Positions 51,041 through 51,811 of a stretch of DNA of 51,811 nt are shown here, piece after piece; position 1 is the first letter of the stretch, and each line of letters starts with the position of its first letter. Made by a program: the position numbers and the translations under genes. This DNA is from Pseudomonadales bacterium (GTDB taxonomy: Bacteria; Pseudomonadota; Gammaproteobacteria; Pseudomonadales; Azotimanducaceae). The notes below the pieces were generated by a model that saw only the letters and a program-made list of their open reading frames with translations, was not told the origin of the DNA and searched no databases. The stretch spans positions 1 through 51,811 of the forward strand of contig JANQMF010000064.1 in NCBI GenBank assembly GCA_028280225.1, read 5' to 3'.

Positions 51041-51811
51041 ATGAACTTCGAATTTGGGGATGACCAAAATCTTGTGCGTGATCAGGCGCGGGGATTTTTG
51101 GCTGAACATTGTCCACCGGCAGTAGTACGGCGGGTGCTTGAGGGTGAAGAGCTCTACGCTGCTGATCTATGGCAGAAAATTGTTGAAATGGGCTGGACGG
51201 CAACGATTATTCCGGAAGAATTTGGCGGCTTGGGCATGTCCTATCTGGAACTGGTGGTCATTGCTGAAGAACTGGGTAGAGCCTGTGCTCCCGTACCCTT
51301 TGGTTCTTCGGTTTTCCTGGCCACGGAAGCCATTCTGGCTGCCGGGTCTCAGGCGCAAAAAGAACAGTGGTTGCCAAAACTGGCAGCAGGGGAGGCCGTG
51401 GGCACCCTGGCTTATGCCGAGGGCGCGGGTGAAACTGATCCCCAGGGTCTGAACACTCAGGCCAGCAACGGTAAACTCACCGGCACCAAGGTGGTAGTTG
51501 CGGATGCGCAAATTGCCAACGTCATTGTGGTTGCCGCCGCGAGCGGTAGCGGTGATGGCTGCTCCCTGTACCTGGTTGACATGAATCAGGATGGGGTCTC
51601 TTGCGAAGGGGTTAAGACCTTGGATCCGGCCACCAATCATGCCAACGTAACCTTTAACGGCGCGGATGCTGAGCTTCTGGGTGCGGATGGCCAGGGCTGG
51701 GCATTGCTGCAAAATATATTGAATCGTGCCGCGGTTTTATTCGCCTGGGAACAACTGGGTGGTGCCGAGAGCTGTCTGGAAATGGCTAAAGAATATGCCA
51801 TGGGCCGAAGT
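51041..51811 (+). CDS. acyl-CoA dehydrogenase (3' end beyond the window)
   Basis: The first 257 residues are present. They begin MNFEFGDDQNLVRDQARGFL, then WQKIVEMGWTATIIPEEFGG, LAYAEGAGETD (variant of the flavin-loop motif) and the start of the C-terminal helical domain NRAAVLFAWEQLGGAESCL. AAGGGAAAGG precedes the ATG by 1-10 nt. The second beta-domain segment GTKVVVADAQIANVIVV is standard. It is divergent from the truncated haemoglobin operon, which contains a CoA-transferase, so both sides may serve one acyl-CoA pathway. The sequence runs off the window edge. Confidence 0.9.
   Translation, partial: MNFEFGDDQNLVRDQARGFLAEHCPPAVVRRVLEGEELYAADLWQKIVEMGWTATIIPEEFGGLGMSYLELVVIAEELGRACAPVPFGSSVFLATEAILAAGSQAQKEQWLPKLAAGEAVGTLAYAEGAGETDPQGLNTQASNGKLTGTKVVVADAQIANVIVVAAASGSGDGCSLYLVDMNQDGVSCEGVKTLDPATNHANVTFNGADAELLGADGQGWALLQNILNRAAVLFAWEQLGGAESCLEMAKEYAMGRS

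Noticed and set aside
1-51811. CRISPR arrays, tRNA or rRNA genes, integrases, prophage or toxin-antitoxin modules
   Set aside because: Looked for by eye on both strands; no repeat-spacer pattern, cloverleaf with conserved T-loop, transposase or integrase motif was found.

Overview
The window looks like chromosome from a heterotrophic, probably marine, gammaproteobacterium. This rests on gene content: FNR-type and Crp-type regulators, OmpW, a PAPS-type CysH, a propionyl-CoA/methylmalonyl-CoA module, and many acyl-CoA dehydrogenases, CoA-transferases and oxygenases. Three GGGGTC-N-GACCCC palindromes of a kind common in gammaproteobacteria are also present. No rRNA, tRNA, CRISPR array or recognisable transposase was seen. 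Coding is dense and on both strands, and the genus is not identified.

Region 1 (1-13.1 kb) is an acyl-CoA degradation locus. It holds an MFS_2-type transporter, an aldehyde dehydrogenase, an AMP-dependent acyl-CoA ligase, two adjacent acyl-CoA dehydrogenases and an SDR, followed by a TetR regulator. A DUF2236/latex-clearing-protein-like oxygenase and an exported MBL-fold alkylsulfatase homologue with a depleted metal site come next. By analogy, the paired dehydrogenases with a dedicated ligase suggest side-chain beta-oxidation of a bulky acid such as a steroid, terpenoid or branched acid. The substrate is not readable from sequence.

Region 2 (13.1-14.2 kb) is a junction: a possible small gene, a frameshifted AT-rich gene remnant and a 31-nt palindrome. 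To its right the DNA looks richer in GC and in CCGG, judged by eye only.

Region 3 (14.2-21.2 kb) looks like an oxygen/redox response block. It has a Crp-type regulator divergent from a sterol-desaturase-like enzyme with an operator-like palindrome between them, a globin with a tandem universal stress protein, and OmpW divergent from an FNR with four cluster cysteines. A perfect FNR box lies between OmpW and FNR. A HemN-like protein that has lost the radical-SAM cysteines is translationally coupled to FNR.

Region 4 (21.2-30.4 kb) is mixed redox metabolism: an EEP nuclease/phosphatase, a GST, an LLM flavoenzyme, a PhyH dioxygenase with an N-methyl amino acid oxidase, a globin coupled to a tyrosine phosphatase, an FAD monooxygenase-like protein with a methyltransferase, and an FAH-family hydrolase.

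Region 5 (30.4-38.1 kb) looks like an aromatic-degradation cluster: FAH hydrolase divergent from extradiol dioxygenase, sulfotransferase, Rieske oxygenase and SDR, then CysH, a TauE/SafE exporter and an HpaB-type hydroxylase. Two strong palindromes sit at the promoters. A PAPS-using sulfotransferase inside a ring-cleavage operon, next to a PAPS reductase and a possible sulfite exporter, is the most unusual metabolic arrangement here.

Region 6 (38.1-51.8 kb) holds a tiny stand-alone transcription unit (promoter, perfect Shine-Dalgarno, 12-codon ORF, terminator) and an SDR. The propionyl-CoA to succinyl-CoA pathway follows (MCM, epimerase, PccA, PccB), then an MscS channel, a SnoaL-like protein, a truncated haemoglobin-nitroreductase-LLM-CoA-transferase operon, and a truncated acyl-CoA dehydrogenase at the right edge.
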